From positions 2,852,001 through 2,916,000 of the forward strand of contig NZ_CP114288.1 in NCBI RefSeq assembly GCF_027111335.1: a stretch of 64,000 bases of DNA, given 5' to 3'. Below are positions 17,391 through 25,344 of this stretch, piece by piece. A program made the translations under genes and the position numbers. Origin of the DNA: Flavobacterium aquiphilum. GTDB taxonomy: Bacteria > Bacteroidota > Bacteroidia > Flavobacteriales > Flavobacteriaceae. The notes under the pieces were generated by a model. The model was not told the origin of the DNA, searched no databases, and saw only the letters and a program-made list of their open reading frames with translations. Within the stretch, counting starts at the first letter, position 1. Each line of letters starts with the position of its first letter.

Positions 17391-18509
17391 TTATTTTATC
17401 CTTTTTTTTCTATTGGTTTCATAATCTTCAAAAATCATTTCGCCCAAACCTTTTAATCCAGTGTAGAAAGCCTTGCCTTGATTGGCTTCAGTAAACTTAT
17501 TTACAAATTTTTGCAAATAAGGATCATTGGCAATCATAAAAGTGGTTATCGGAATATGGAGTTTTCGGGCTTGTTGCGCTTGAGTGTAGCATTTTTCAAC
17601 AATATAATGATCGAGACCGTTGCTGTTCATATAATAAGTTCCGTCATTTTCTCTTACACAGCTTGGCTTACCGTCGGTAATCATGAAAATTTGTTTGTTC
17701 GTATTTTTCTTTCTGCGTAATAAATCCATTGCCAATTGCAATCCTGCAACGGTGTTGGTATGATATGGTCCAACCTTTAAATATGGTAAATCCCGAATGG
17801 AAATCCGCCAGGCATCATCGCCAAAAACCAAGATATCAAGAGTGTCTTTTGGATAGCGGGTGGTGATTAATTCGGCCAATGCCATTGCAACTTTCTTGGC
17901 GGGCGTGATGCGGTCTTCCCCATACAAAATCATGCTATGACTGATATCAATCATCAAAACGGTACTCATTTGGGATTTGTTTCGGGTTTCCTCGACGACC
18001 AAATCATTTTCGGTCAGCTTAAAATCGCTCACGCCATTATTGATTTGAGCATTTCGCAAACTTTCTGTCAATGAAATACGTTCCAATCCATCACCGAAAC
18101 GAAACTCGCGGAATTCTCCGGTATGCTCATCGCCGTTTCCTACATGTTTGGTTTTGTGGTTACCGCTCCCCGATTTTTTAAGGTTCCCAAAAATATTATC
18201 TAAGGCTTGTTGACGAATGGCACGTTCGGTTTTGGCAGTAATTCCTAAACCGGGAGTGCCGTCGTCCTTTAGTTCTTCGCGGATGTATCCTTTTTTCTTT
18301 AAATCCTCAATAAAATCATCGATTGTATAGGATTCATCGGTTAGTTTGTATTCTTTATCTAATTCGCGTAACCAACTGATTGCTTCATCAAAATCTCCCG
18401 AAGTGTGAGTAATCAGCTCCTTGAAAATTTCAAAAAGCTTATCAAATGGAGATTGAAACGGAGCTTCGTAGCTTTTAAAATAGAATCCTTTTTTTATCAT
18501 GTTGTCCAT
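17391..18509 (-). CDS. VWA-domain protein, partner of the AAA+ ATPase
   Basis: 372 residues. The C-terminal half is a von Willebrand A domain with the metal-ion-dependent adhesion site DISHS near 188 (VLMIDISHSMILYGED), the second loop near TNTVAGLQLAMDLL and FMITDGKPS near 285. The N-terminal half is helical and charged. Pairs of a MoxR-type ATPase and a VWA protein act as chaperone-like machines that mature or insert cofactors into target complexes. The gene is the first of the pair. No signal peptide, so it is cytosolic. The target complex cannot be read from the neighbourhood. Confidence 0.87.
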   Translation of the reverse strand: MDNMIKKGFYFKSYEAPFQSPFDKLFEIFKELITHTSGDFDEAISWLRELDKEYKLTDESYTIDDFIEDLKKKGYIREELKDDGTPGLGITAKTERAIRQQALDNIFGNLKKSGSGNHKTKHVGNGDEHTGEFREFRFGDGLERISLTESLRNAQINNGVSDFKLTENDLVVEETRNKSQMSTVLMIDISHSMILYGEDRITPAKKVAMALAELITTRYPKDTLDILVFGDDAWRISIRDLPYLKVGPYHTNTVAGLQLAMDLLRRKKNTNKQIFMITDGKPSCVRENDGTYYMNSNGLDHYIVEKCYTQAQQARKLHIPITTFMIANDPYLQKFVNKFTEANQGKAFYTGLKGLGEMIFEDYETNRKKRIK

Positions 18510-18611
18510 AAATATAAATTTAGATTATTTTTTAATGAACTCACTACAATCAATTTATAATTTTACGTTAAAAGCCTTTTGATGAAAACTGTATGATTTT
18601 AAATGTTTTTT

Positions 18612-18641
18612 CAAAAAAAAATCACAGCCCGAACTGTGATT
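18612..18641 (-). terminator. Terminator of the META-domain lipoprotein gene
   Basis: Stem ATCACAG/CTGTGAT with a CCCGAA loop; on the minus strand it is followed by nine T. It lies 60 bases past the stop of the lipoprotein gene. Confidence 0.75.
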
Positions 18642-18701
18642 ATGTTTTTTGCTTCCAAAAGTGAATGATAATTTTCTGTTTTAAGTGAAACTTTTAATAA
18701 G

Positions 18702-19496
18702 CTAATCTACTTTCTTAAAAATCAATTTATTTTCATCAGTATTAGATAAGATTAATTTTAAATTCTCCACTTTATAATTGGTTATAGTTTGCAGTGCTTT
18801 TAGAAATTCAGTTTCTTTATTATTGTTAACACAAGCCATACGGGTTGTAACAATGTTAGAAAATCGAAGCAATTCTTTTTCAAAGAAAATAGTTCCGTTC
18901 ATTTTGTTGCATCCCGCAAAACCCATAAATTTATTGGTTGAAGAATTTATTTCAAGGTTAGGTATTTCTTTTCCAAAATCCGCCAAACTTACTTTTTTAC
19001 CATTTAATTCTTCCAAAACCCAAATATCGTGCAGGCGTGAATCAGTGATGTAGTTTCCGCAACCGTTAAAAAAAGTTGATTTGCTATCTTTTAGCATTTC
19101 AATACGCACGGAATAAGCTGATTTCAGACCGGACATTGTATTAGTACATTCCTGTTGCATAATCTGAATAATCATTGTCACAGTGTCTGTCGCAACCCGA
19201 TACATTTTTACATTGGCGTCCATAGCACGCACAGGTTCAACGTGATTTCCTGTGAGTTTTTCAAAGCCAGGAAGCAAAGAATTGAATTCAATGGTTTTAT
19301 CAGCAATTTTCAAACTCCATTCGGGATCATTGCCATTGCCTCTAAAATAAATGCCTTTTTCTAAATTCTCCTTTTGCTGTTGATAACCAAAATAAGGGAT
19401 TTTTACAACTTCATTTGAGGTTGATACAGTACTTTTACAACTGATAATTAATAGGGTAATTGCGAATAATTGAATGCATTTTTTCATGAATTTCAA
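18702..19496 (-). CDS. META-domain (HslJ-like) lipoprotein
   Basis: 264 residues. The N-terminus is a lipoprotein signal (KKCIQLFAITLLIISC with Cys about position 20), so the protein is anchored in the membrane facing the periplasm. The middle (about 40-145) has GIYFRGNGNDPEWSLKI and resembles the COG3650-type domain often found beside META. The C-terminal META domain (about 150-264) shows IWVLEELNGKKVS, FMGFAGCNKMNGTIF and TRMACVNNNKETEFLKAL, as in HslJ, an envelope stress protein. Two in-frame ATGs (19496 and 19487) both give a valid signal. Single gene with its own terminator. Confidence 0.85.
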   Translation of the reverse strand: MKFMKKCIQLFAITLLIISCKSTVSTSNEVVKIPYFGYQQQKENLEKGIYFRGNGNDPEWSLKIADKTIEFNSLLPGFEKLTGNHVEPVRAMDANVKMYRVATDTVTMIIQIMQQECTNTMSGLKSAYSVRIEMLKDSKSTFFNGCGNYITDSRLHDIWVLEELNGKKVSLADFGKEIPNLEINSSTNKFMGFAGCNKMNGTIFFEKELLRFSNIVTTRMACVNNNKETEFLKALQTITNYKVENLKLILSNTDENKLIFKKVD

Positions 19497-19823
19497 TCTT
19501 TAATCTCTTTAGGTTTAATTCCTCGAAACTCTGCTTCGGTTTTTTTTGCCACAGATTCACAGATTAAAAAGGATTTTTAAAAATCTATAAATCTGAGGTT
19601 ACTATTTAGTTAATACCTCTGGGGCTCTGCCCCGAGGTAGTTTATTGGTTTCAGATTTGGGTTTAAAACCCTGCAATTTATTGCAGTACTTTAGTAATGC
19701 GAAAAAATATAATCCTCCGCTTTTAATATTGTTAAGCGAGTTTTCAAAATGGAGAGACTTTCAGTCTCTCGTAAAACAAACCTCTGCACTTTCAGTGCAG
19801 AGTGGTTTAGTTTAAATCGAAAA
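19497..19823. repeat. Gene-free stretch with a cluster of short palindromes
   Basis: This 327-base stretch between two minus-strand genes holds five compact inverted repeats: ACCTC-GGGGC/GCCCC-GAGGT at 19615-19638, GGGTTTAAAACCC at 19659-19671, CTGCAATTTATTGCAG at 19671-19686, GAGAGACTTTCAGTCTCTC at 19752-19770 and CTCTGCACTTTCAGTGCAG plus AG at 19782-19802. The last two share the loop-centred core ACTTTCAGT with different outer stems. I see no convincing gene. It resembles a REP/BIME-type cluster; no transposase is adjacent, so it may be a remnant. Confidence 0.6.
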
Positions 19824-20204
19824 TTACTCAAATTTTCCGTCCACATAAAACCAGTTGCCATTTTCCTGTTTAAAAGTCGAAAACTCATAATGCACTTGGT
19901 TTGCATTATTTCCATCAACAAAATAAGCTTTAAACTCGACTGTGTCTTCTGTAAACGAAATGATTTCCAATTTTTGCCATTTATTGGCTGTCGCCCAATG
20001 CAAAACATCTTCTTTCGAATAATATTCTCTTTCGCTAATATGCGTTGTTGCCAATAAATAATCAACTTGGTGCGTGGCATAGGCAGAATATCGTGATTTC
20101 ATCAAAGCCAAGGCTGTTGGTGCTTTTTCAGCTCCGCTAATGTAACGGTTACAGCAAGATTCGAAAGATTCCGAAGAACCACAATAACATTTTTGAGAAG
20201 TCAT
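19824..20204 (-). CDS. YchJ-family SEC-C motif protein
   Basis: 126 residues of the UPF0225/YchJ type. The N-terminal SEC-C zinc motif is CYCGSSESFESCC (Cys residues at about 6, 8, 17 and 18), as in the SecA C-terminal zinc finger. The rest is an NTF2-like domain: ALMKSRYSAYATHQVDYLLATTH, WQKLEIISF, VEFKAYF and WFYVDGKF. Such proteins are cytosolic; the family has been loosely tied to stress or ribosome-related roles, without a firm function. The next gene upstream starts 246 bases away and is on the same strand, with a 15-base gap to its stop. Confidence 0.88.
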   Translation of the reverse strand: MTSQKCYCGSSESFESCCNRYISGAEKAPTALALMKSRYSAYATHQVDYLLATTHISEREYYSKEDVLHWATANKWQKLEIISFTEDTVEFKAYFVDGNNANQVHYEFSTFKQENGNWFYVDGKFE

Positions 20205-20219
20205 AAAATCAAACCTAAA

Positions 20220-20450
20220 TTAATTTTGTCCGTTTAGCTGAACAATTCTTTGCTGCAATTGATTCAACAAAACTTGATATTTGCTGATTTCGATTAGTTC
20301 CTCATCTTCTTCGGCATGATCCAGTAGCTCGTCCAGTTCTTTGCTAATGTCAACCAATTTATTATTGGCTTCTTTGGCATTTTTATTGGCAATCAAATCA
20401 ATGATTTCCTGAACTCCGTTTTTTAATTCGCTGAATTTATTTTTATCCAT
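20220..20450 (-). CDS. Small helical protein, unknown function
   Basis: 76 residues, almost wholly helical and rich in Lys/Glu (DIANKN, LVDISKELDELLDHAEEDEELIEI), ending in a Gln-rich amphipathic helix. It looks like a small coiled-coil. No recognised domain. It lies 15 bases upstream of the YchJ-type gene and 6 bases downstream of another small gene, so the three are probably one operon on the minus strand. Confidence 0.7.
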   Translation of the reverse strand: MDKNKFSELKNGVQEIIDLIANKNAKEANNKLVDISKELDELLDHAEEDEELIEISKYQVLLNQLQQRIVQLNGQN

Positions 20451-20456
20451 ATTGTA

Positions 20457-20615
20457 TTAATTTACAGTGTCATCCGAAGATTTACCTTCGTTGAACTTTT
20501 TAGTTATTTGTTTCAATTTTTCCTTTCGGGCTATTTCGGCCTGTTTTGCTTTTGCTTGCGCTTTATGCAGTTTGTCGTTATGTTTTTTGATATTTTTTTC
20601 GTTGTTTCGGCTCAT
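20457..20615 (-). CDS. Very small basic helical protein
   Basis: 52 residues starting MSRNNEKNIKKHNDKLHKAQ and ending GKSSDDTVN. The middle is a Lys/Ala/Gln-rich helix (AKAKQAEIARKEKLKQITKK). It sits 6 bases before the next small gene on the same strand, and its frame is uninterrupted with a proper ATG. Such short basic helical proteins often bind nucleic acid, but that is only a guess here. Confidence 0.55.
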   Translation of the reverse strand: MSRNNEKNIKKHNDKLHKAQAKAKQAEIARKEKLKQITKKFNEGKSSDDTVN

Positions 20616-20792
20616 TATATCAGTACTTTTTTAGGTTTTATGCTAATACGATTCATTTTTCAAACGGAATTAGACTAAAATAACAGCAAAGTTCGTTTAT
20701 ATTATCATAATCTTAATCATTTTTATTTTTGCAAAAGCGAAATTTAAAGGCTCTTAGATCATAATAAAATTTATTTTTTTCGGCAGAAATAC

Positions 20793-20800
20793 TAACTTTG
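20793..20800 (+). promoter_or_regulatory. -7 promoter element of the histidine kinase operon
   Basis: TAACTTTG, perfect TAnnTTTG match, 57 bases upstream of the kinase ATG. Confidence 0.55.
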
Positions 20801-20857
20801 CTTCGTAAAAATCGGATTTTTATTACTTTTATTTTCAATCTTTCTTAACGGTGCGTA

Positions 20858-23695
20858 ATGAAAATCAAAAATAACAAATACATTGATTGGTTTCTGACTA
20901 AACCGAAGACTACAGGATTTATAATTTTTTTAATCCTAAGTGTTGGTGTTGCATTTACAATTTTTCAACGTATACAAATTATTAGAGAAAATGAGCATCG
21001 TGCTATGCGTTCAACTCTTGAAAATTTGCATCAAAATATTGATCAGTCTCTTAAGAACTGTTATACAACTACTCTCACACTTGCCTTGACAATAAATGAC
21101 AATGGCACACCAGAGAATTTTGATTCCATAAGTGCTCAGCTTATCGCATCGAATAATAGTATTAGTGCTGTTCAACTTGTTCCAAACGGAATTATAAAAT
21201 ATGTTTACCCTCTGAAGGGAAATGAATCGGCCTTAAATCTCAATCTTTTTAATACTCCAAGTGTTAAATATGAGGCATTAAAATCTATAGCAAATAAGAA
21301 GATGTATTTTGCTGGTCCATTAGTTTTAAAGCAAGGCGGGATTGGAATTGTTGGTAGATTGCCAGTTTATAAAAAAAATAAATTTTGGGGTTTCTCTGCT
21401 GTTGTGATTAAATTTCAAGATTTATTAAGGAAATCTGGAATTAAATCGATTGATACCAGTAAATATTATTTTCAATTTTCAAAAAGAAATCCTAATACCC
21501 AAAAAGAAGATTTTTTTCTCCCAATTCAGAAAGATGTTTATGAAAATGAACAAATTTCTACAACAATTCCAGATGGAAATTGGAAATTATATTTATTTGC
21601 AAAGAAGCAAATTTATTCCTACTCAGATCTTTTTATACCTTCAATATTGGGATTTATTTTAGCATTTTTATTGGGTGTTTTTGTAACTAACTTATTGGAT
21701 AGACCCCAACAATTGCAACAATTGATAGATATTCAAGAAAAAATGATTTTAGACAATGAAATAAAATTTAAAACAATTTTTGACAGAGCTCCTGTAGGTA
21801 TTGCCCTTGTAGATGCAAACACAGGCAGTTTTTTAGAAATCAATAGTAAATTTTGCGAACTGATTGGGTATTCTGAGGAAGAAATGAAAACTAAAGATTA
21901 CCAATCAATTACACATCCAAAGGACTTACTGTCAAACGAATTGGTCGCCACTGAACTTCAAGAGGGCAAAATTTCAGAGTACAAATTAAAAAAAAGGTAT
22001 ATAACTAAATTTGGAAAAATTATTTGGACTAATTTAATTGTTACTTCCCTTACTAAAGCAAATAAAAAATTAAATACAAACATTTCAATTGTTGAAGATA
22101 TTACTTTGCAGCATCAAATTTTAGAGGATCTTAAGAAGAATGAGAAACAATTTAAGAGTTTATTTAAAAGTTCTCCAATCCCATTATGGGAGGTCGATTT
22201 ATCTTTAGTTAAAAATTATCTCAAAGATTTAAACCTTATTAATAAAAGCTCTATAAAAGTAACTTCCTATTTTGAGCAAAATCCGGAAGTAGTAAGAAAA
22301 TGTTTTTCACTAGTTAAAATTACGGCAGTGAATTATAAATGTCTGCAACTTTTAAATATAACAACGAAAAATGAATTAATTGCGAATTTGGAACAAGTAC
22401 TCCATACAGATACATTAAATGACTTTATTAAGCAGTTAATTGCCATCATCGAAAACGATAATCAATTAGCTTATGATACTAAAATTATAAATAGTAACGG
22501 GGAGGCGATTGATATTCATTTTACATGGAATGTTATAAAAGGACATGAAAAAACATTCGAACGTGTAATTATTTCAACCGAAGATATTACATCTCGAAAA
22601 AGACATGAAAAGTTAATTATTGACTCTAGAAAGAAAGTTGAGTCCTTAATAAATACTATAGATGGAATTGTTTGGGAGTGTGATATAGAGACTTTTATGT
22701 TTACTTTTGTAAGTAAAAAAGTAGAACAAATTTTGGGATATACCTCCGAAGAATGGATTAATGAACCTGACTTTTGGAAAAATCATATTCATCCAGAAGA
22801 CAGAGATTGGGCTCTTGAGTATTGCTCTTTAAAAACAAAAGAACTTTTAAATCATGATTTTGAATATCGAATGATTTGTAAAAATGGTGCTGTCATTTGG
22901 TTAAGAGACATGGTGAATATTAATTTTAGAAATGGAAAAGCAGTTAGCCTAGAAGGAATAATGATTGATATCACAAAATCAAAAAATATTGAAAACGAAT
23001 TGAGTAACTCATTTAATTTGGTATCCAAGCAAAATGAAAGATTGTTGAATTTTTCCTATATCATTTCACATAATTTAAGATCACATACAAGTAATATAGC
23101 TTCGATAATATCATTAATTAAAGCTTCTGAAAACGAGCAAGAAAAACGCCAACTAATGGAATTGTTGATTTCGGTTTCAGATCTATTAAATGAAACAATG
23201 GTTCACCTAAATGAAGTAATTAACATAAGAACCAATATTGGTTTAGCGACTGAGCAATTAAATTTAAAAGCTTTTGCTGATAATGCAACAAAAATATTTT
23301 CCAAACAACTACTATCAGAAGAGGTAGTAATTAGAAATTTAATTCCGCAAAAAACAACTATAATTTACAATCCAGCCTATTTAGAAAGTATTCTTTATAA
23401 TGTAATTTCGAATGCAATAAAATATAGTTATCCTGATCGCAAAACGATTATAACCTTAAAGTGGTTAAAGGAAAAAGATAAAAATATCCTTCAAATTTCA
23501 GACAATGGTATCGGTATTGATTTAGCAAAAAACGGAAATAAAATTTTTGGGTTGTACAAAACCTTTACTAATGCCCCCAATTCAAAAGGAGTTGGATTGT
23601 TTATTACAAAAAATCAGATAGAAGCAATGGGAGGAACTATAACTGTCGAAAGTGAGCCCAATGTAGGAACAACATTTAAAATTGAAATATTATGA
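20858..23695 (+). CDS. CHASE-PAS sensor histidine kinase
   Basis: 945 residues. Membrane helix 1 at about 15-35 (TGFIIFLILSVGVAFTIF), then a periplasmic CHASE-type sensor (about 40-265, with ALTINDNGTPENFDS and FAGPLVLKQGGIGIVGRLPV), helix 2 at about 263-285 (SILGFILAFLLGVFVTNLL), then three PAS units (about 300-420, 435-575 and 590-710; IFDRAPVGIALVDANTG, SLFKSSPIPLWEVD, IDGIVWECDIETF). The phosphoacceptor His is in the box FSYIISHNLRSHT near 737, followed by an HATPase_c domain with NVISNAIKYS near 848, DNGIGID near 882 and KGVGLFITKN. It overlaps the next gene by 4 bases. The ligand is unknown. Confidence 0.92.
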   Translation: MKIKNNKYIDWFLTKPKTTGFIIFLILSVGVAFTIFQRIQIIRENEHRAMRSTLENLHQNIDQSLKNCYTTTLTLALTINDNGTPENFDSISAQLIASNNSISAVQLVPNGIIKYVYPLKGNESALNLNLFNTPSVKYEALKSIANKKMYFAGPLVLKQGGIGIVGRLPVYKKNKFWGFSAVVIKFQDLLRKSGIKSIDTSKYYFQFSKRNPNTQKEDFFLPIQKDVYENEQISTTIPDGNWKLYLFAKKQIYSYSDLFIPSILGFILAFLLGVFVTNLLDRPQQLQQLIDIQEKMILDNEIKFKTIFDRAPVGIALVDANTGSFLEINSKFCELIGYSEEEMKTKDYQSITHPKDLLSNELVATELQEGKISEYKLKKRYITKFGKIIWTNLIVTSLTKANKKLNTNISIVEDITLQHQILEDLKKNEKQFKSLFKSSPIPLWEVDLSLVKNYLKDLNLINKSSIKVTSYFEQNPEVVRKCFSLVKITAVNYKCLQLLNITTKNELIANLEQVLHTDTLNDFIKQLIAIIENDNQLAYDTKIINSNGEAIDIHFTWNVIKGHEKTFERVIISTEDITSRKRHEKLIIDSRKKVESLINTIDGIVWECDIETFMFTFVSKKVEQILGYTSEEWINEPDFWKNHIHPEDRDWALEYCSLKTKELLNHDFEYRMICKNGAVIWLRDMVNINFRNGKAVSLEGIMIDITKSKNIENELSNSFNLVSKQNERLLNFSYIISHNLRSHTSNIASIISLIKASENEQEKRQLMELLISVSDLLNETMVHLNEVINIRTNIGLATEQLNLKAFADNATKIFSKQLLSEEVVIRNLIPQKTTIIYNPAYLESILYNVISNAIKYSYPDRKTIITLKWLKEKDKNILQISDNGIGIDLAKNGNKIFGLYKTFTNAPNSKGVGLFITKNQIEAMGGTITVESEPNVGTTFKIEIL

Positions 23696-24087
23696 GCTTA
23701 AAAACAATATGGGTGATAGATGATGACCCAATTTATCAAATTATCGTTAACAAAATAATTAGTAAATCAGAACTGTTTTTGAGCTTTTCAAGTTTTGAAA
23801 ACGGTAAGATAGCGATAGATACACTAAAAAAAATGTTAGATAAAAATGAAGTTTTGCCTAATATTATACTTTTAGATATTAATATGCCTATTATGGATGG
23901 ATGGGAATTTATGGATGAAATGGTGCTATTAAAATCTAAAATCAATAATCCAATACAAATATATATTGTTAGTTCATCTATTGCATTAGAAGATAAAAAT
24001 AAAGCTAAAGAATACCCTGAGATTATTGCTTATTTATCAAAGCCCATTACTACAAATGATTTAATATTAATAGCGGCAAGCAATTAA
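23692..24087 (+). CDS. Receiver-only response regulator
   Basis: 131 residues, a single CheY-like receiver. The acidic pocket is VIDDDPIYQ, the phospho-Asp is in NIILLDINMPIMDGWEF, the Thr/Ser switch is in YIVSSSI and the conserved Lys in YLSKPI. No output domain. It overlaps the kinase gene by 4 bases (ATGA), so the kinase is almost certainly its phosphodonor. With no DNA-binding domain, the signal must pass by protein contact or to a further phosphorelay partner. Confidence 0.93.
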   Translation: MSLKTIWVIDDDPIYQIIVNKIISKSELFLSFSSFENGKIAIDTLKKMLDKNEVLPNIILLDINMPIMDGWEFMDEMVLLKSKINNPIQIYIVSSSIALEDKNKAKEYPEIIAYLSKPITTNDLILIAASN

Positions 24088-24629
24088 ATGAGTTCCTTTT
24101 TTATTTCTTCCAAAGTTTTCTCTGTAAAAATTAATTCCTCAATAATTTCTTTTCTCAAAACATCGATATCATCATAATCAAAATATTTTGCCCACGAAGT
24201 CAGTTCAAATAAATTCCGAATCTGCTTAATTCTTTTTGCGGTTGCAAAACTTGTCCTCAATATCGCTTTAGAATCATAATTCGGATTGTTTCGGTGCTGA
24301 TAATTGACTGTTTTCTTAACATAATCGGCTTCCAAATAATACAATTCCTCTTTCTCATTATCAGGATAAAACTCATTCCAGCGTGCAAAACCAATTTTAA
24401 ATTTCGAACTCGTCTCCGGTTCCATTGGGACTAACCTCCATTTGCTGTTGGCCAAACGCCCCCAATGGTTCGATAATCGATACATGCCTTCTTCGGTATA
24501 ATAATACTTACTGCCGGATTGGCTATCATATTGCACCGGCATTCCGGCAATCCGATCGTGCATTACCTCGTGAAAAACGCAAAATGTATTTTTGAACGAC
24601 CTTGGGCTAGGGCGAAATATTTTTTCCAT
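24084..24629 (-). CDS. Conserved protein of unknown function
   Basis: About 181 residues from the ATG at 24629 (MEKIFRPSPRSFKNTFCVFH); an upstream in-frame start at 24665 would sit before the promoter element. No signal peptide or membrane segment. The middle is rich in aromatic and charged residues (YYYTEEGMYRLSNHWGRLANSKWRL) and the C-terminus is helical and acidic (DDIDVLRKEIIEELIFTEKTLEEI). I do not recognise the family. It converges with, and overlaps by 4 bases, the receiver gene. A TACCTTTG element ends about 5 bases before the ATG, so the message may be leaderless. Confidence 0.72.
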   Translation of the reverse strand: MEKIFRPSPRSFKNTFCVFHEVMHDRIAGMPVQYDSQSGSKYYYTEEGMYRLSNHWGRLANSKWRLVPMEPETSSKFKIGFARWNEFYPDNEKEELYYLEADYVKKTVNYQHRNNPNYDSKAILRTSFATAKRIKQIRNLFELTSWAKYFDYDDIDVLRKEIIEELIFTEKTLEEIKKELI

Positions 24630-24633
24630 AAAA

Positions 24634-24641
24634 CAAAGGTA
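24634..24641 (-). promoter_or_regulatory. -7 promoter element very close to a start codon
   Basis: Minus-strand TACCTTTG. The ATG at 24629 begins only 4 bases downstream, so transcription would start at or next to the start codon. Confidence 0.45.
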
Positions 24642-24689
24642 GCCACAAACTGCGGTAAGTACCAAATCAATTCAAAATCTAAAATAATT

Positions 24690-24815
24690 ATGGGGTGCCA
24701 CCGTCCCGATAAAAGGGCTATTCTCTTTGTACTTACACGCCCTTTTATCGGGACGCTGTCGGGCTATCCGCGCTACTTTGGTAGCTTGCTTCTATCCCTC
24801 ACCCGCTCGTAATCA
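24690..24815. repeat. Intergenic structured element with a 15-bp inverted repeat
   Basis: A perfect 15-bp inverted repeat (TCCCGATAAAAGGGC at 24704-24718 and its complement at 24739-24753) encloses a 20-base loop, and is followed by GCTACTTTGGTAGC at 24772-24785. Together with the surrounding GGGGTGCCACCG and CTATCCCTCACCCG it forms a compact folded unit. I believe similar units recur between genes in flavobacterial genomes, but only one copy is seen here. Confidence 0.5.
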
Positions 24816-24897
24816 ATTTTTATGTTAAAAATCGAATTTTCCATTCCCGAAAAGCATTTCAATTTCCGTCAAAACACCAATTTCTGCTTATATTAAT

Positions 24898-24905
24898 TAA
24901 CTTTG
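24898..24905 (+). promoter_or_regulatory. -7 promoter element
   Basis: TAACTTTG, 28 bases upstream of the ATG at 24934. Confidence 0.55.
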
Positions 24906-24933
24906 CAGCAAAAATCATTTTAAAACAAAGAAA

Positions 24934-25176
24934 ATGGCCAAATCATCAGAAGAAAAAATGCCGCAAAAAGGCGTTTTTACAGGAATAATGGAACAGGACG
25001 AAAATAAGAATTACTTTTGCGGTGAATATCTTTTGGATTTCAAAATGGCCCAAAAATATAATCTTGGCGATTGGATTACGATAAAAAGTGTCATCGAAAA
25101 CCCAAGCGACATCAGTTACAAGAAATATCCCAAAAAATCCAGAAACTTTGACAAAGCTAATAAAAAGCCTGAATAA
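24934..25176 (+). CDS. Small conserved protein, unknown function
   Basis: 80 residues with a well-placed promoter. The middle (GVFTGIMEQDENKNYFCGEY, then YNLGDWITIKSVIENPSD) looks like a small beta-rich fold and the C-terminus is basic (KKYPKKSRNFDKANKKPE), so nucleic-acid contact is possible. No signal peptide or recognised domain. Confidence 0.65.
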   Translation: MAKSSEEKMPQKGVFTGIMEQDENKNYFCGEYLLDFKMAQKYNLGDWITIKSVIENPSDISYKKYPKKSRNFDKANKKPE

Positions 25177-25268
25177 TAGGTTTTTAGGTTTTAGAAATCA
25201 CTGAAAAAATCAAAAAGTACTTTTTTTGATTTTTTTTTTGCCCCAAACTAAAAACTTAAAAAAAAGTG

Positions 25269-25276
25269 TACCTTTG
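25269..25276 (+). promoter_or_regulatory. -7 promoter element of the KTSC gene
   Basis: TACCTTTG, 68 bases before the ATG at 25345, leaving a leader of about 60 bases. Confidence 0.5.
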
Positions 25277-25344
25277 CAAAAAATTTCAAAAAAGAGCCAG
25301 AATTAATTTGGTTTGAATTTAAAAGACAAGCAGTTACCTTATTT

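Noticed and set aside
17391..18509. Reading the AAA+/VWA pair as a magnesium chelatase for chlorophyll
   Set aside because: No tetrapyrrole biosynthesis genes are near and the host group is not photosynthetic; the general MoxR/VWA chaperone pair is a better fit.
19691..20080. A 129-codon minus-strand frame overlapping the YchJ-type gene
   Set aside because: It shares most of its bases with the YchJ-type gene in another frame and covers the hairpin cluster. The YchJ frame has a clear SEC-C motif, so this one is a shadow.
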